From Paulinella micropora (lineage: Eukaryota > Cercozoa > Imbricatea > Euglyphida > Paulinellidae), in the NCBI GenBank assembly GCA_019918135.1, contig WBZZ01000603.1:177501-241500 (forward strand): a stretch of 64,000 nucleotides of DNA, written 5' to 3'. Position numbers and translations under genes: made by a program. Position 1 is the first letter of the stretch. The number at the start of each line of letters is the position of its first letter. This document shows positions 10,759-20,780 of the stretch, piece by piece. A model generated the notes under the pieces. The model made no database searches and was not told where the DNA came from. It saw only the letters and a list, made by a program, of their open reading frames with translations.

Positions 10759-11532
10759 TCAGCAAGCCACGAGGGGTTTGCGGCGATCAACGACAAACCA
10801 GGCTTTGGCCGCGCGCAGGACACGACCGAGCAGCAGATGAGAGGTCGACAGAAAAATGCGTGCGTCTTGTAGCTGACGGTAGGTAACAAAACAAAAACCT
10901 CGGTGGGAGGCGCGACGCTCGCGGCGGAACTTGAGCTGTACGTTTATCACAGGGCCAAAGGCGCTAAAGTATTGCTGTAGCATTTCGAGCGTGGCAGCCG
11001 AGGGCAGATCACCCACGTAAAGTTTGCGGGTGTACAGGCCTGCACAACCGGGCGCTTGCCACTCGACGGGTCGACAGTCTATTGTCCGGCCGAGACAAAT
11101 TAGACCTTTTGTTATTAGTCGCTGCGCGCCCTCCGCGCTGCTGAAGGTAGCAAACGCAAAACCCCGTGTCTGCCCACGATGCCTTATAAGACGGAGCCGG
11201 CAGCTTTCAGAGCTGGCGGCGGCTATGGCCCCCCGGATTGGCTCTTCGGTGGCGCCCGCCGAAACGCCTCCCAAAAAAACTTGGCGGCTCAGCAGCTCTG
11301 TGCGGGCTGCAGACTGTGGGCGGACGGCCGGCGTATTTTTTGCCTCAGCGCCGACCATGGTTTTAGCCTGCGCCTTTTTCCTTTGCATGGCCCAGCCCCA
11401 AAGTTGCTCCACTTGCCTTTTTTCTAAAAGCTGACTAGCACCTTTGGAGAGGGGGGGGGGATTCCCCTCCCCCCCCCCCTTTTTGGCTGCTTTAAAGCTT
11501 CCTGCTCCCCGCCTCACACCGCTCCGGTGCAT
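10759..11532 (-). CDS. Tandem RRM RNA-binding protein
   Basis: This is an intact 257-residue frame starting at ATG 11532. Two RNA recognition motifs follow each other. RRM1 (about residues 85-160) has RNP2 VFLGGV and RNP1 RGFAFATF. RRM2 (about 167-245) has RNP2 LYVGDL and RNP1 HRGFCFVTY. The aromatic residues that stack on RNA are present in both. The layout is that of hnRNP A/B, Musashi and DAZAP-type proteins, which bind single-stranded RNA in the nucleus or cytoplasm. The N-terminal 80 residues are basic and low complexity. As an intronless copy in a viral setting it is probably a captured host gene and could act on viral or host mRNA. It diverges from the recombinase gene. Confidence 0.88.
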   Translation of the reverse strand: MHRSGVRRGAGSFKAAKKGGGEGNPPPLSKGASQLLEKRQVEQLWGWAMQRKKAQAKTMVGAEAKNTPAVRPQSAARTELLSRQVFLGGVSAGATEEPIRGAIAAASSESCRLRLIRHRGQTRGFAFATFSSAEGAQRLITKGLICLGRTIDCRPVEWQAPGCAGLYTRKLYVGDLPSAATLEMLQQYFSAFGPVINVQLKFRRERRASHRGFCFVTYRQLQDARIFLSTSHLLLGRVLRAAKAWFVVDRRKPLVAC

Positions 11533-11643
11533 CGACAGCGAACTCCGAGGGACGGGAAGGGGCGGGAAGGAGGGGGGGGGGGGAGAGAAGGCGCAGTTTT
11601 AAAAAAGACTGCCAAGGATTTAAGTTATTAAAGGCCTGACGCG

Positions 11644-11658
11644 CTTTTTATATAAGAA
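11644..11658. promoter_or_regulatory. Two-way TATA element between RRM and recombinase genes
   Basis: The sequence TTTTTATATAAGAA reads as TATATAAG on the plus strand and TATATAAAAA on the minus strand. It lies about 100 bases upstream of the recombinase ATG (11750) and about 115 bases upstream of the RRM ATG (11532). A single element could therefore drive both divergent genes. This rests on motif and position only. Confidence 0.5.
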
Positions 11659-11749
11659 TTATCTTAGCTTCTGTGCCCCAGTGATCGGGCCGGGCTCTCT
11701 CGGCGGGAGGGGGGGGGGGGGGGACGGGGGGGACGGGGAAGGCACAAAG

Positions 11750-13379
11750 ATGTCTTGCTCAGAGGGCGAGGACAGCGACTGGTATGGCGACGACGAAGAG
11801 GCGGAAGAAGAGTCGATGGGGCGAGGCGCATGGCCTGGGTTCCGTGGACTGCGCCATATAAACGTGAGCGGCGACGAAGCAGAAGAAGAGGACGACGGCG
11901 ACGACCCCCGCCCGGAGGAGGAGGGCGTAGAGGAAGGCGGAGTGCGCGCTGCACCCGCCGTTTCCGCCTGGACAGAGTGCGCGACGGAGCCCCACGTTGT
12001 ACAGGTCTTAGAACAGCTAGAGCTCTACCTATCCCAGCCCTTTAACTCGGCGCGAGCGGGACGAATTCTGAGCGCGGCCACCATCAGAAAACACCTGCGC
12101 AACGTTGCCCGTTTCGTAAACTTTGCGGGCAACCACCCGCGACCACAGGTGCGGGACCTTTCCGCGGCATTTGAGGACCCTACCCTGCTAACCAGCTTCG
12201 CCGACTATTACTCACGCTTCTACAAGTCCGCTACGCTGCGCGCCTACCTAGAGAGCCTGCTGCACCTGTCCGATTGCCTGCGTGCACAGCGCGGCTACGA
12301 GGCCTGGCGACAAACGCGCTTTTGGCTGGGCAACCTACGAGGGCAGGCCCTTTACTACGCCGGGGTCGAGAACAAGTACGTTCCCCCCGCCCGGGCGCCA
12401 TGGTCTCTGTGGCAGCTTCAGGTCTTCCGGGCGGCGGCCATTGCCGACTACCTAGCACACTACGAGCGGGACTGCCGGGCCTGCCCCCTGGGCCTAAACA
12501 AAGCCAACTACGTGAAGCAGCGGGAACGACTGCTTCGCCCCTTGTACGTGGCCGCGCTGTGCCGCACACTCGTTCCGCCGGTCTCGCGCTCTTTCATTCT
12601 CGCCTACCTCGACAGCAAGGGCTTCTGGTGCCTCAGCCTGGTCGACCCTTTCGCGCTCAGCACCCTCAACAACAAGACGCGCACCCAGCACGGCGGCTTC
12701 CGAATCCCGCTCTGCCCGCAGGACTGGCTCACCGACGACTTTCCCGCCGACCTGGCCCCCGTCGGCTTTGTGCGCAACCGCCACACCAGCGGTTACTCCT
12801 CCTTACTAGACTTCTGTCTGCTCGATATCGAGCAACGCGTCTGGCACGCTCTCACCGGGCTGACGGGCGACCTCGCGGCCGCCGCCCCAGCAGCACCCGC
12901 CGACCAGGCCGGCGGCAGCGCGCCCGCTCGTCTAGTTCCCTGGCGCGCTGGCCTAGAAGACGTACGACAACTGGGCTAGCGACGAGGCCTCGCGCCGTCG
13001 GCCCCTGCGCCCCGCCGAATGGGCCAACTTCTTCCGCTCTATCCTGCAGCACTACGCGCCGTTGATCCGAATCACCACCGACAGGGGCCGCAGCGTGGAC
13101 TGGCTGGAGCAGGGCATAGGCCCCGCCAACGGAGACTGGGCCCGCACTTTTACCCCCAAGGCCACACGTCCACTCAGCGAGACCATGCTGCACGACCTCG
13201 AGGCCAGCGACCTGCCCGGCCTGCTCAACATCCCCTCCTTACCCGCTTACCATTCCTCTCTCTCGACCGAGGACCTGGCCGTCTTGGCACGCGGCGCGCA
13301 GCACACTTTGCGCACGGTACAAAACTCCTATATCCTCCCCATCTTTTTCGAACGCAGGGGGCGCGAGTTAGTTAACTAA
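11750..13379 (+). CDS. Tyrosine recombinase (integrase), one frameshift
   Basis: The ATG at 11750 gives an acidic N-terminal tail (about 75 residues), then a helical core-binding region (SAATIRKHLRNVARFVNFAG). The catalytic part has LVPPVSR, resembling the PP-x-R arginine I motif of the integrases of polinton-like viruses and virophages, then a beta-hairpin lysine in NNKTRTQHGGFRIPL. Near 12960 the frame shifts by one base. The second segment (YDNWASDEASRR onward) carries KATRPLSET (arginine II) and LARGAQHTLRTVQNSY, with the second histidine and the nucleophilic tyrosine. The stop is at 13377. Such enzymes cut and rejoin DNA through a phosphotyrosine link. In an integrated element this is the natural candidate for the integration machinery, though this copy is broken. 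The family is inferred from motif order, not alignment. Confidence 0.7.
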
Positions 13380-13421
13380 ATAGACCTCGTCTTGCGCCCG
13401 CCACAGTGGCACGCGAGCTAG

Positions 13422-13979
13422 CGCTTCGACTCTGTCGGCGGCCGCTTCTCCGTGCGGGTCAGCTCGGCCGCCCAGGAGCTCACCGAGCGGTTCTCACCAG
13501 AGGGCACTGCCCTCGAACCAAAGCCCGAAAGCGCCCGGCGCAAACGCGAGGCCGACCTGGAAACCCTGTCGCACCTGCGTGGCTGGGACATCACCCGAGG
13601 CACGGCCAGCCTCCGCGCCGCCGCAGAGACGGCCCCCGCTCCGCCCGGCGGGGAGGGAAGCGCCAACCCCGGCCGCAACGACGACGAGGACAAGGAAACA
13701 CACCTAGACACCCCTGTGCAAAACTTACCACCACGCGCTAGGCGCGCCGCCGCTCGGCGCCGCAGTTCCGCCGGGGGCCCGCCCCCCGTGCTGGCATTTG
13801 AAGTGCAGGGTTTCCAGCAAGTAGCTCTGCGCTGGGGTACAAGGTACAACCAGCCGCGAGAATTCTGGACAATGTTTGCAACGGAACAAGACCGCCAAGA
13901 CCATCAGTGGCAAAAGTACACCGCCTGGGCACCCTTGTCAGAGGAAGAGCTAGAGCGAGTCAAGGTCGGGTTCAACTAA
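13422..13979 (+). pseudogene. Unknown ORF downstream of the recombinase, no start codon
   Basis: This is the same reading frame as the end of the recombinase, separated from it by TAA (13377) and TAG (13419). It is open for about 185 codons without a credible ATG near its start; GTG at 13452 is the first alternative start. The sequence is charged and Pro/Arg-rich, with a C-terminal globular patch (EVQGFQQVALRWGTRY, then PREFWTMFATEQ). It may be a C-terminal domain of the recombinase cut off by two nonsense codons, or a separate gene with a lost start. Its end overlaps the convergent gene ending at 13950 by 30 bases. Confidence 0.4.
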
Positions 13980-14468
13980 GAAAACGAATATTGGACAGAG
14001 GTCCAAAGGCAAATGCGCCTGGGCGAACATGAACAGGAAATCGAGCTCATCCCGCCCACTCGGAGTGGTCTGTTGCTGTTCTTCGCTTTTCTTTTGTTTA
14101 GCCCTTTCGACTGAAACACTCGGCTGGGCAGGGTCTGCTGGCGCTGCATGTCGCGCGCATACTGTCGGCCATTCGCGGTCTCTTGCTACGGTCGCCACCG
14201 TCGCGAGGTTTTCGTGTTCGTAGCAACTTTCACAGGCCGGGCGGTCCGGCAACTCGTGGCCTGCACGCCACTCCTTGAACACCAGCCGTTCGTCAGCTAT
14301 GACCCGAAAGGCTGCTCCATACTGCTGGAGCATCCGGACTCCCGCCTTCTTCTCCACAAACGGCTCGGCAGTAGCCAGGCGCTGGAGCCACAACCGCGCC
14401 GCGGACGAAACTGGTGGGGCGCTGTGTGTGTCGAGCCGCCGGCGCTTCTGGCGGACGCGGTTGTCCAT
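13950..14468 (-). CDS. Unknown 172-residue protein
   Basis: An intact frame from ATG 14468. The N terminus is basic (RQKRRRL), followed by a region with a Cys/His cluster: CESCYEH, then CARH about 26 residues later, which could bind zinc. A lysine/glutamine-rich segment (KQKKSEEQQQ) and a hydrophobic C-terminal third (LDFLFMFAQAHLPLDLCPIFVFLV) follow. No family is recognised. The G tract at 14510-14523 lies just upstream of the start. Confidence 0.55.
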   Translation of the reverse strand: MDNRVRQKRRRLDTHSAPPVSSAARLWLQRLATAEPFVEKKAGVRMLQQYGAAFRVIADERLVFKEWRAGHELPDRPACESCYEHENLATVATVARDREWPTVCARHAAPADPAQPSVSVERAKQKKSEEQQQTTPSGRDELDFLFMFAQAHLPLDLCPIFVFLVEPDLDSL

Positions 14469-15292
14469 GCTCTGGGCCCACAGATCTAGAGGTTGTGGTG
14501 CGTGGGGGTGGGGGGGGGGGGGGGTGGGCTAGCAGCCCAAACCGTTGTGGGGGCCCTCCCGTCGCTCCTCTCACTCTTTTTGGGGTGTATGTTTCAGCCC
14601 CCCTGGGCAGCCGTTCTTGAGGCGCCACTTGCACCTCAGCAAATAAGGGGGGGGGGGGGGGGGGGCCCCTTCCCCTACAGCAGCTGTCTTTCCTTCCCCT
14701 TCCCCCTCGTGCGCCTTGGCGCGCACCTGCGCAACACCACCACTTGAATATTCTTGATTTGTGTCTAGTACTGTTCAAGACAATATCAAAGCGGGGGGCT
14801 AGCCAGGCGGGAGAGTGATGGGGATGGGAGCGGGGGAGAGAGGAGGAGGGGAGGGGAGGAGGAGGAGAAAGGGGGAGAAGAAGAGGAGGTGGGGGGGGGC
14901 GCACCCCCCCCCCCCCTCCTCCCCTGAGAGGCATCCCCCCCCCCCCCCCCCCATTTGGCAGCCTTTGGGTGAGGACGCCGTGCAAATTTGTACTGTTTTT
15001 TATTATTGTTTCGGCGCAGCCAGCGGCAGGGAGCTGGAAGGGAGAAAGGGCAGCACGCGGCACATCCCCCTCCCTTCTCAGAGCGGGGGGTGCGAGAGGG
15101 GGAAGGAGGGGGCGGAAGAGGGAGGAGGAGAGAAAGGGAGAGAGCCTGGGGAAGGGGCGTGGAGACGAAGGAGGCAGCACCCCCCCTCACCCCCCCTAAG
15201 GCGCGTGGGGGGGGGGGGGGGGGGCACCCCCCCCCTCGACGCTTTATCCCATTTCCCCCCAAAAAAATGAAAGGGAGAGCCCAAAAAAGAGG
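14469..15292. other. Intergenic region with G/C homopolymers and an AT-rich island
   Basis: G tracts lie at 14510-14524, 14647-14664 and 15207-15223; C tracts at 14904-14917, 14936-14953 and 15224-15235. An AT-rich island at 14744-14792 interrupts the GC-rich DNA. The ORFs reported across this span on both strands are low complexity (poly-Pro, poly-Gly) and not believed. It lies between divergent genes, so promoters are expected, but none is identified. Confidence 0.5.
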
Positions 15293-16298
15293 ATGGATCT
15301 GCGCCGTTTTCTAGCTCTCGAAGCTCCCGAGCTGTTTACGCACGGGAGCGTGACACCGCTCGCGCGTCTTATTTGCGATAAAGGAGAAGCCGACAGGCTA
15401 GTGACGGTGCAGGAGGCATTTTCCAACCGAGAGCTTTGGCACGACAAGCTTGAATGCCCGCAGTGCCAAGGGAGGTTGGTTCTAGTGAGCCAATCCGCCG
15501 AAGGACAGATGGGCACCAGCTACTTTACACTTAGAAAAGGACGCCCAAGCTCATGACTGGAAGGGGCTTGCACACCCATACTGCTTGGCCTTTATCCAGG
15601 CCAAGCTGTCCAAGCTGTCTTTCTCGTGGTCCGGGTGTCGTCGTGCGCTGGCCTGTGCGCAAAGCCAGCATCGTAGCTTCGAAAAATGCAGTGTTCTGCT
15701 GCAGAAAACTTTGGGTGCGCTAGCTGCTGGCCGCCTCGGCCTGAAGCCTCAAGAGGCCCAAATGAGGCCCGACGTGACGGTGCTAAACGAACGTGGCGAA
15801 ATTGTAGCGTTCATCGAAATTACGCTTGGTACACGCAAAAGGGTGGAACATTGGATGTCTTTGTACAAATTCCCACACGTGGTATGCCTAGAGATCGACT
15901 TAAGTCAAACCCCGCGTTGCTGGGCCAAGGGGCAGCTGCAGTCGCTGCCCGACGTCAGCTGCTGGCGTCTACGAGTAGAATGCCCTGCCTGTGCCCAGCA
16001 ACGCCAGGCCGCAGAGGAGGCGGCGAGAGTACAGCAACAAGCGCGAGAGGCCTCACTACAGGCTACAATGCGCTCTCTGCAAGAACAGCGCACAGCCGCC
16101 TTGGCGAAGCGCGATTCAGCTTTGGCATACGAGGCAATGGAGCGGAAACTAGGCTTCAGTCCCCCGGAAGAGAGAGTAAAAAAACCGCTACTTAAAGAAG
16201 AACTTCCCTCGTGGCTCAGTGACGAAGAAGCTGCAGCATTTCCTGTTCTGACGTACACGCCAGGCATCAAAAACGGCCTTCCGGATCGCCCGCATTGA
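15293..16298 (+). CDS. CoiA-like nuclease, one frameshift
   Basis: The ATG at 15293 opens a frame with a zinc-ribbon-like pair (ECPQCQGR). The frame changes by one base at the AAAAGG near 15538 and then continues to 16298. The joined protein (about 334 residues) reads as zinc pair, DW-K, a helical region with HRSFEKCSVLL, then RPDVTVLNERGEIVAFIEIT. That last segment matches the D-(x)n-E-x-Q/T core of CoiA-family PD-(D/E)XK proteins, in which the usual lysine is also absent. CoiA itself is a bacterial competence protein, and relatives occur in phages and large DNA viruses. A Cys-x-x-Cys (ECPACAQQ) and a Gln/Arg-rich coiled coil follow. An AATAAA signal lies at 16398-16403, 100 bases after the stop. 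Confidence 0.55.
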
Positions 16299-16397
16299 AA
16301 GATCTAGGCAAGGCCCCGTTGGTGGCGGGGGCTGGCGGGGGGGGGGGGGCGGGCGTCGCTAGCAAAGGGCAGGAGAGAGACGGGGGGGGGGGGGTGC

Positions 16398-16403
16398 AAT
16401 AAA
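16398..16403 (+). terminator. Poly(A) signal of the CoiA-like gene
   Basis: AATAAAAA lies 100 bases past the stop at 16298 and immediately before the direct-repeat region. Confidence 0.6.
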
Positions 16404-16446
16404 AACAGACGTTTCAGGTGAAACGCTACGAAGGCGCCCTGCAAAG

Positions 16447-16945
16447 TCTCTTTACTAAAAAAAGGGGATTAGAATATTCAATTTTTGTAAAAGTTCTAAA
16501 GCGTAATCCGGGCACTGATACGGTACATATAGGCAGTCACATACCGGCCGGTCCGCCTGGGGAAAAAGGCAGTAGACAGGCAAATCCCCGTGAAAACGGA
16601 ACAGTGCGTGCCAAAGTCTATATACTAAAGGGATTCGAGTATTTAGTTTTTTTAGAAGTTCTAAAGAGCCTCAGGCACTGATACGGTACATATATGCAGT
16701 CACACCGGCCGGTCCGCCCTGGGGGAAAAAGGCAGTAGACAGGCAAATCCCCGTGAAAACGCTTGGGGCGCCAGCAAAAGTCTATATACTAAAGGGATTC
16801 GAGTATTTAGTTTTTTTAGAAGTTCTAAAGAGCCTCAGGCACTGATACGGTACATATAGGCAGTCGTACACCGGTCGGTCCGCCTGGGGGGGCAAGGCAG
16901 TAGACAGGCAAATCCCCGTGAAAACGCTAGAAAGGCACCCTGTAA
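16447..16945. repeat. Three direct repeats of about 165 bp with palindromes; possible replication origin
   Basis: Copies begin at 16447, 16617 and 16781. Each has an AT-rich core (TATATACTAAAGGG, then GTATTTAGTTTTTT), a short palindrome TTTAGAA-G-TTCTAAA (exact at 16651-16665 and 16815-16829, degenerate in copy 1), the conserved string GATACGGTACATATA, and a GC palindrome ACCGGCCGGT (one mismatch in copy 3), ending in AATCCCCGTGAAAACG. No gene is present. The region lies beside the origin-binding helicase gene. Repeats that combine AT-rich DNA with palindromes are typical of viral lytic origins. Function is inferred. Confidence 0.6.
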
Positions 16946-17075
16946 GGTTTTCGCGGGGATATTTGTAAGTTCTGCAGAGAGCCCCCCCCCCCCCCCCCCC
17001 CCCGCAGACATCATCGAACTGCAGACATATTGGGCTCTCTCATTCCCCTTTGCCCCTCCTGCAAGTTTTGCATTG

Positions 17076-17092
17076 TATGCTTTATTCTAATT
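17076..17092 (-). terminator. Poly(A) signal for the origin-binding helicase
   Basis: TTTATT on the plus strand at about 17080 gives AATAAA on the minus strand, roughly 95 bases beyond the stop of the leftward helicase gene at 17179. Confidence 0.5.
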
Positions 17093-17178
17093 TAATGAAA
17101 ATGTATATTTATAAACTCAGGGCTGTGGGCGTGTCAGGTTCCAGCCTGGGCCTTCTCACACACTCATTTGCTCCCTTT

Positions 17179-19844
17179 CTATCGTGGCGGAGCCGGCAGC
17201 AACGTGCAGCTGTCAGCGATTGAGTATGCGCTTTTCCCTGCGAACTCCTCCGAAATAATCTTGTACTTCGAAAAATAGGAGCCAGTATTGGTTTCGAACT
17301 TCCCATCCCGGCGTTCTGGATTTTTCATTAGCTCGAGCTTTACAGGCAAAAGGATGCGCAGGACGGTGCGCAGAGCGCCCAAAGCCTGCCTGATATTTAG
17401 CGCCCCCGCAGCAGCTTTTATGACTTGCGTCGTATTGCCTTGCAGTTGCAATTGCTCGCGCACACAGTCTACCGTACTATACAGCTCGCGCAGCACACGC
17501 GTGATGGCTGGCAGGTCTAGCTGGCGCGAGTCCAACACGTTTCCCTCCGGCGCGGATGCGAGAGCAAGATCTAGATTCAGCACACCCAGCAATTTGTCTA
17601 GCGATTTCATCAATGGTAGCTTTATCTTGTGCTGATCTAGCAAAGCAACGTAGGTCTTGCCTGCCCTCCCGCGTTCGAGGTCAGCCACTTGCTTGTGGGT
17701 GAAATTGCGCGCAAGCTTCGCCAGGAGGATTCTGCGCTCGAAGTCAGCCGAGGAGGCCAGCGCAACTGTTTTGGGGTCACATGGCAAGGTTGGGAACGAA
17801 GCGGCGTGGACCATCACCCTCGCCTCTTCCTTGCGCGCGCGCGCTTGCACGTTCGCAGACTGACCCCGTAGCCACTCCGTGTAGCTCTCCGCCTCTTGCT
17901 GCGCACACGCTCTCTTTTCTGCAGCCTGTTGCATCTCGTCCGCGCGAGCGTCGTCTCCCTCGACAAGAGCGGAGATTGCCGCCTCCTCCTCCGCCTCCAT
18001 GGAGGGGGGCGGCGGCAGCTGCCGAACCTCCCGCTGCACCGTGACGAGGGAGCAGAGGCGTGTGCGCGCCTCTTTTACCAGCTTGCGTTCGGTCCGCAGC
18101 GCCAGACGTTCCAACTTTAGGTGTTCTTGTTGGTCGGGGACGGGGGGGTCACCGGGGCGGCTGAAATCTGGCTTGCGCCTCGGCAGTGGAACCTTGGACC
18201 AGTCTACATCCAGACTGTCTGTCTTTAAAATTGCCAGGAATCGGCGCAGCTCAGAAAGAGCGCTATGCTTAGAGAGACTTTTCTCAAGCGTGTTGTAAGC
18301 AGCAAGAAGAGTTACCCAAGCAATAGCCGCTTGCCAACGCATTCTTCCATCTGGACCTACTAGCACACGTTGTACCCCTGCGCATCCCACATCGACTTGG
18401 TGCGCTCGTTGGCAGGCGAGTGTCCATTCCTGCGAAGCGTTTTGAAAATCTTGGATGGACTGGAACGAGAGAGGCGCGTATCGCTTTACGCCGAGCGTGA
18501 CCGGCCGAGCGACCCAGAGGCGCCATTCTTTCTGGCGCAGATACCTAGCCCGCCCAAGCATCTGCATATATTCTCTCACGCATATGTTCTGGTTATCCAA
18601 ATAACAGAATGCCGCGTCAAAGTGTTCGCGGGCAAAATCTAGGCCTACGGTTAGAATAGAGGTAAAGATTAACACGTCAATCTTCCCCCACTCGGAAGAG
18701 AGCTGTTCTGGGCTACACAAAAAGTCGTCAGCACGTTCGGAGCCGCGGTGGTACAAAAGGACACGAATGTTTGGAAATTTCTGCTCCAGCTCTTGTTTGA
18801 GTAAGAGGCCGCGTCTTTGGGTACCCACCGCAATGAGGACGCGTCTACGGCGGTAGGTTGCTCCAGGGCGGTGTTCGTCGGCCTGACCTTGCTCACTTTC
18901 CCGTAGGATGAGGTCGAGTGCACGGTTGATGCTTTGGGCGTTGCGATGAATGAACGCCTTGTACAGACTGTGTTCGGAGTGTTCGTTCACACAGGCAAGG
19001 CAGCCGCTATCTCCGCTTCGGATGCCGCCGACATGTCTTGACAGGCCCCCCGTAGGGTTTCCTCAGCTGTGAGCGGAGATTTCAAGATGGCCCCGAGAAC
19101 TTCGCGCGTCCTTGCAGTCAAGAACGCGTCCAGAGCTAGCACAAGTCCCGCTTCCTTAATCAAGCGCTGGAAGACGATGATGTTCATCTGCGCTGTCGCC
19201 GAGTCCATTAACCCCGAAGTCACGCAGCTCAGCGTGCTCTCAACCTCGTCTAGGATCACGAGGTCAAATGGCTGGGCGTCGGCCAGCTTGTGGATCGACT
19301 CGTACTGGTAGACCACGCAGTCGGGATCTATAGCTGACTCGCCCGCTCGCGTGGCGAGCTTGCGCTTTCTGGCTTCGACGTCTGTGTAGATTTCAAAAGT
19401 AATACCGCAGGTAGCCAGCTCGGTTCGCAGGCGCCGGTAGACTTGATGGTCCAAGGTCCGGCGCGGTCCAATCACAACGATGCGAATGGGTGCGTCGACA
19501 GCCGCCCCTCTGTCCTGCCTGCGCTTTGCGATCAGTGCGCGCAGAGCCTGATGAAGCGCCGGGTTCATGTCACACGCAGAATGGCCTGCGGCGACCCGTG
19601 AGATGTCTGTGAACATCTTAGTCTTACCCGTCCCCATACCGCTAGCGATGCCGACTACGCGCGTATGTTCACCGATCTCGGGGTGCGCACAGTAGCGTTT
19701 GTTGTACTTTTCTATTCGGAGACTCCCCCCGGCCTGCTGGGGTCGTCGAGCTGGAAGTCTGCTCCGGGTGGACGACCATTGTGAACGTCCAGCAGCAGTA
19801 AAAAACGAGGTGTTTGGGTCCCTTTCTGAAGCTTGGGCCACCAT
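17179..19844 (-). CDS. Herpesvirus-type origin-binding protein helicase (UL9-like), one frameshift
   Basis: The probable start is ATG at 19844 (MVAQASERDPN). The N-terminal helicase half has Walker A GMGTGKTKM, motif Ia IGPRRTLDHQ, Walker B LVILDEVESTL and motif III ALDAFLTART. The frame shifts by one base near 18990, and the second half continues with DVLIFTSILTVGLDF and MLGRARYLR (motifs V and VI), then about 400 mostly helical residues. The DEVES box and the I-x-T-V-G-L-x-F motif are characteristic of the replication-origin-binding helicases of herpesviruses and related large viruses, which recognise and unwind the origin with ATP. The total length (about 888 residues) suits that family. 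The repeat array just downstream could be its target. The N-terminal start overlaps the membrane-protein gene. Confidence 0.8.
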
Positions 19845-20395
19845 CAGGACACTCCAGTCCACCAGGACGAGCCCGAGGATGGCGTACAAGGAGAACACCG
19901 TGTTCGGAGTGCCCTGAGGCCCCCAGCGCAGCATGCCCGCGGGGAGGCCGATGCCGCTCAGGTGGATGGACAAGAAGGTGATGGACGCCAGGAACAGCAG
20001 GCAGCCCCTACCGTTTCCTCGGTCTGGTACGTCGTAATAATGCCGTAGATCTTTTCTTCCTTGGAGCTCCTGGCCCAGGCGAGCACCGCGCGGCCTTTGC
20101 ACAGGCGTAGGCCGTACACCACCAGCAGAATGGTGAGGGGGGCTAGCGTGACGAAGCTGGTGTAATCTTCAAAGCTGGACAGGGACTCAAAGCCCAGCAG
20201 CGACGCTTGTGCGTGGCTAAAATTCAAAGACTCGACCAGGCTGTTGCTGCAGGTAGCTACGCCCACGGCCTGCAGCTGTGCCCGCGCGGAGCACGACAGG
20301 CAAGTGTCGGCCGCGAGCAGTGCGTTGGCCGGGAGGAAAGTGCCGTTCCAGGTTTCGAGTACAGGGGAAGCGGCGACCAAAAGAGTGTCATTCAT
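19712..20395 (-). CDS. Multi-pass membrane protein, frameshifted
   Basis: The start is ATG 20395. The N-terminal 75 residues carry N-glycosylation sites (NDT, NGT, NFS) and four cysteines, suggesting an external domain. The first membrane helix is FVTLAPLTILLVVYGLRL. Near 20010 the frame changes, and two more hydrophobic helices follow: CLLFLASITFLSIHLSGIG and FSLYAILGLVLVDWSVLMV. The C-terminal end is unresolved; a second frame change would let it run to TAG at 19712, inside the start of the origin-binding helicase gene. No family is recognised. The arrangement suggests an envelope or intracellular-membrane protein. Confidence 0.45.
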
Positions 20396-20780
20396 GACGG
20401 TGTCGTGTAGGTCAGGGCTCGCCAGCCGCTGGCGGAGTTTTCTTTTTCAGAGCTCTGCTCCCTTGGCTCTCTCTTAACCTAGGTAGGTAAGAGGAGGCCA
20501 GCCAGGGGGCCTGGCGACGAGGAGGCAGGGGGGGGGGGGGGGGAACGGGAAGGGAACGCGCGGGAGGAAGGGATGAGGAGGGGGCCACCGAGCGGAGGGG
20601 GGTGTGGACTAGGCGGGGGAGGGGAGGGGGCGGCCGGGGAGAGGGGCGGCGCCCCCGGCGGGGAGGGGCGCCGGGCCTCCTCTGAGGCCCCGCGCCACAA
20701 GCAGCCCGGCGCAGGATCGGCGCCGGTGCCTCCCGACCTCGCTGCCGCCGGAGGTACGAGTTCGTGGACACCCCCAGGCC
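20396..20780. other. GC-rich intergenic region
   Basis: Very GC-rich, with a 20-base G run at about 20528-20543. It separates divergent genes, so promoters should lie here, but no TATA or initiator could be assigned. The overlapping ORFs are Gly, Pro and Arg low complexity. Confidence 0.4.

Noticed and set aside
14293-15314. Poly-Pro and poly-Gly frames in the gap before the CoiA-like gene
   Set aside because: They arise from homopolymer and GGGAGG-type DNA, and overlapping frames on both strands look the same.
16447-16945. CRISPR-like array
   Set aside because: The units are about 165 bp and repeated almost whole, without short repeats separated by unique spacers.
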